A stretch of DNA of 32,572 bases from contig CAZGXW010000027.1 of NCBI GenBank assembly GCA_964529975.1, positions 1 through 32,572 on the forward strand, written 5' to 3'. A model generated the notes under the pieces. That model was given only the letters and a program-made list of their open reading frames with translations. It was not told the DNA's origin and did not search any database. This DNA comes from JADFMN01 sp964529975 (lineage in GTDB: Bacteria; Armatimonadota; Fimbriimonadia; Fimbriimonadales; Fimbriimonadaceae). The translations under genes and the position numbers were made by a program. Positions 30,687-32,572 of this stretch are shown here, piece after piece; the stretch's first letter is position 1; every line of letters starts with the position of its first letter.

Positions 30687-30690
<4 letters not shown>
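29413..30690 (+). CDS. TolC-family outer-membrane efflux protein
   Basis: A 425-residue protein with a signal peptide (MRASVSSLVFFVAVASVCAQ) and two coiled-coil repeats typical of outer-membrane channel proteins: LTIERALQLARANNGDVVAA and about 130-210 (LRSEEIHKVRLSQLERAIEIEKQAKEFAETGAGAKKDVLQA), then again in the second half (DRSALVFQVSIPLYDGSR; EIESAYKEYAQNIERLEASTIALEAAKINYQAAFDSRQEGAGDLIEVLTAQVSL). It forms a trimeric exit duct for tripartite pumps. ATG 29413 with GGGG upstream is chosen because it starts the signal peptide. It overlaps the ATPase gene by GTGA, so the two are co-translated. Confidence 0.93.
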
Positions 30691-31421
<731 letters not shown>

Positions 31422-31490
31422 TCACTTCGGTCAAATCGCAGTTAGAAAGGTCCTGGCCATTGTCCCGAAACGCCAAAGAATAGTCCGGGG

Positions 31491-31883
31491 ATGAAACTCG
31501 CCAATGCCGCCTTCACGGGAATCGGCCTGACGCTCGTCGGGGTCGGGATTGTCGGCGTGTTCGTTCCGGGCCTTCCCACGACGGTCTTCTTGGTCATGGC
31601 GCTGTTCTGCTTCAAGCAGGGGAGCCCCAGGTTCGAAAGTTGGCTGCTCAACCACAGGCAGTTCGGCCCGACCCTCAGGGACTGGGAGGAGAACCGGGCG
31701 ATCAAGCCAAGGACCAAGGTGATCGCTATTGCGACCATGTGGGCGTTCATCATCCTCGCTGCCTTCCTGATCGAAAACAAGTGGATCGCAGGTGGAGTGG
31801 TCGCGCTTGGCGTCTATGGCACTTGGTTCATCCTCACGCGCAAGTCGGCGGAGCAGCCTCTCAGTTCTGCCAACCAAGGCTAG
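31491..31883 (+). CDS. DUF454 (YbaN-like) inner-membrane protein
   Basis: A 130-residue protein of the DUF454/YbaN family, with the N-terminal helix AAFTGIGLTLVGVGIVGVFVPGLPTTVFLVMALFCFKQGSPRFESWLLNHRQFGPTLRDWEENRAI typical of it. Two further helices follow at VIAIATMWAFIILAAFLI and WIAGGVVALGVYGTWFIL. The function is unknown. ATG 31491 has GGGG directly upstream. It lies 69 nt after the ATPase stop and could still belong to its transcript. The stop shares CTAG 31880-31883 with mpg. Confidence 0.9.
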   Translation: MKLANAAFTGIGLTLVGVGIVGVFVPGLPTTVFLVMALFCFKQGSPRFESWLLNHRQFGPTLRDWEENRAIKPRTKVIAIATMWAFIILAAFLIENKWIAGGVVALGVYGTWFILTRKSAEQPLSSANQG

Positions 31884-32488
31884 TGGCGGGACGCCCAGTC
31901 CGAAAGCGCGGCATCGACAAACCGCCAAGGCTTGTCGTCTCCCTTGTCCTCTCCCAGTCCAATCCGGGTTGAGACGAGGACTCGCTTCACTGGCTCGTTC
32001 TTTATCAGTCGGATCGGCCCTCGCTTGACGAGAAGGTCCATGCCCGAATGATCGCCTCCAAGCCCAAGTGCTGCTGCGATCTTCCCCGGGCCGGAGAGAA
32101 GGTCGCGCTCCACCTTGGCGCGAGGACGACGTTCCCGCATCGTTTCAAGCCCAGTCAGCGGCATCGCTGCGCGGATCAGGACGGCACCCGATTCTCCTAT
32201 TGGGCGACAGGTCACGTTGAGCATCCAGTGGTTGCCGTAGGTGAAGTACACGTAGACGTGTCCAGCCGGGCCGAACATTGGCTTTGTGCGTGGCGTCTCG
32301 CCACGGCACCCGTGCGACCCCAGGTCGTCTGCGCCTCCATACGCCTCGGTCTCCACGATGCGAATCCGACACTCCGGGGTTGCGATTTCGCAACCGAGTA
32401 GCCGACGTGCAGATCGCACGACGCTTCGCTGAGCGAGCAACACACGAAACTCTTCGATAGGTGCGATTCTGACGACTTGCGCTCTCAA
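31880..32488 (-). CDS. mpg: 3-methyladenine DNA glycosylase (AAG/MPG family)
   Basis: A 202-residue monofunctional alkylpurine glycosylase. Markers are LLGCEI, RIVETEAYGGADDLGSHG (catalytic Glu48 and intercalating Tyr50 by comparison with human AAG Glu125/Tyr127), YVYFTYGNHWMLNV, AVLIRAAMPL and LLSGPGKIAAALGL. It removes alkylated purines to leave abasic sites for base excision repair. The start is uncertain: the longest frame uses TTG 32488, which puts the left arm of a perfect inverted repeat inside the gene. GTG 32443 (VLLAQRS) would leave the repeat intergenic but gives a short N-terminus. The stop interlocks with the DUF454 stop. Confidence 0.93.
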   Translation of the reverse strand: MRAQVVRIAPIEEFRVLLAQRSVVRSARRLLGCEIATPECRIRIVETEAYGGADDLGSHGCRGETPRTKPMFGPAGHVYVYFTYGNHWMLNVTCRPIGESGAVLIRAAMPLTGLETMRERRPRAKVERDLLSGPGKIAAALGLGGDHSGMDLLVKRGPIRLIKNEPVKRVLVSTRIGLGEDKGDDKPWRFVDAALSDWASRH

Positions 32489-32505
32489 AGCGCCAGAATC
32501 GCACC
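32460..32505. promoter_or_regulatory. Perfect 12-bp inverted repeat between divergent repair-type genes
   Basis: GGTGCGATTCTG (32460-32471) and its exact complement CAGAATCGCACC (32494-32505) flank a 22-nt centre that holds the TTG proposed for mpg. The right arm ends right at the ATG of the next gene. It may be an operator for both genes, or a hairpin covering their start regions. Confidence 0.65.
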
Positions 32506-32572
32506 ATGGACTCGTCTCACCTCCGTGCCTGGTGGGCGCATAGACAAGGCTTGGACGGCTCGCTGGACGGAG
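32506..32572 (+). CDS. Start of a gene, possibly AlkZ-type winged-helix glycosylase (partial)
   Basis: Only the first 22 codons are visible: MDSSHLRAWWAHRQGLDGSL and two more residues. The phrase LRAWWAHRQGLDGSL resembles the N-terminus of winged-helix DNA-binding proteins related to AlkZ/YcaQ, from memory, with too little sequence to be firm. It is divergent from mpg across a perfect inverted repeat, which would place two alkylation-repair glycosylases head to head. Confidence 0.45.
   Translation, partial: MDSSHLRAWWAHRQGLDGSLDG

Overview
The window is GC-rich (roughly 60% by eye), densely packed bacterial chromosome with a mix of housekeeping and signalling genes. No phage, transposon or CRISPR array was seen. 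The gene set (a Pkn-type kinase whose N-lobe reads EIARSNDIVYEA, a histone H1-like Lys/Arg/Ala protein, a choice-of-anchor-B secreted protein, a GHL10-type glycoside hydrolase, a cytochrome c/redoxin pair) is most like Armatimonadota (Fimbriimonadia). That placement is from memory of protein families, not from a search.

Layout. 1-83 is the end of a tRNA-Ser(UGA). 98-1927 holds a divergent pair: a secreted c-type cytochrome/monooxygenase-like protein and a redoxin. 1924-4407 holds a secreted choice-of-anchor-B protein and a divergent SDR oxidoreductase. 4404-8567 (minus strand) holds a membrane Ser/Thr kinase, a small membrane protein and a secreted family-10-like glycosylhydrolase. 8583-8613 is a telomere-like G-rich heptamer repeat. 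8653-11359 holds a secreted repeat protein, a stand-alone cyclic-nucleotide-binding-domain protein, a solitary m5C DNA methyltransferase and a histone H1-like protein. 11360-11872 is the one long intergenic region; it has a near-consensus sigma70 promoter with a repeated operator-like sequence, reading into a small operon (HTH-coiled coil-membrane protein plus a DUF1801-like protein). Next come a DAACS symporter, an unknown polytopic protein, uvrB behind a LexA-like dyad, a tandem GNAT protein, a small membrane protein and dihydrolipoyl dehydrogenase.

20992-28200 is the most distinctive stretch: a three-gene signalling cassette. It encodes a multi-TM five-PAS protein with no kinase and a degenerate receiver, a membrane hybrid histidine kinase sharing a paralogous PAS pair with it, and a receiver/HD-GYP-type output protein carrying GYS instead of GYP. 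The last two genes overlap by ATGA. The window ends with class I fructose-bisphosphate aldolase (fbaB), a TolC-like protein coupled to a MacB/LolD-type ATPase but with no permease in view, a DUF454 protein, a 3-methyladenine glycosylase (mpg), and the start of a divergent gene that looks like an AlkZ-type winged-helix protein. The last two are separated by a perfect 12-bp inverted repeat.

Two patterns run through the window. First, convergent genes usually meet with their stop codons interlocked: five of nine convergent junctions are the palindrome CTAG and a sixth is TTAG. Second, many genes that open a transcription unit lack a Shine-Dalgarno sequence and instead have a -10-like hexamer 6-9 nt before the start codon, suggesting leaderless transcription, whereas internal operon genes have clear SDs or overlap the preceding stop.
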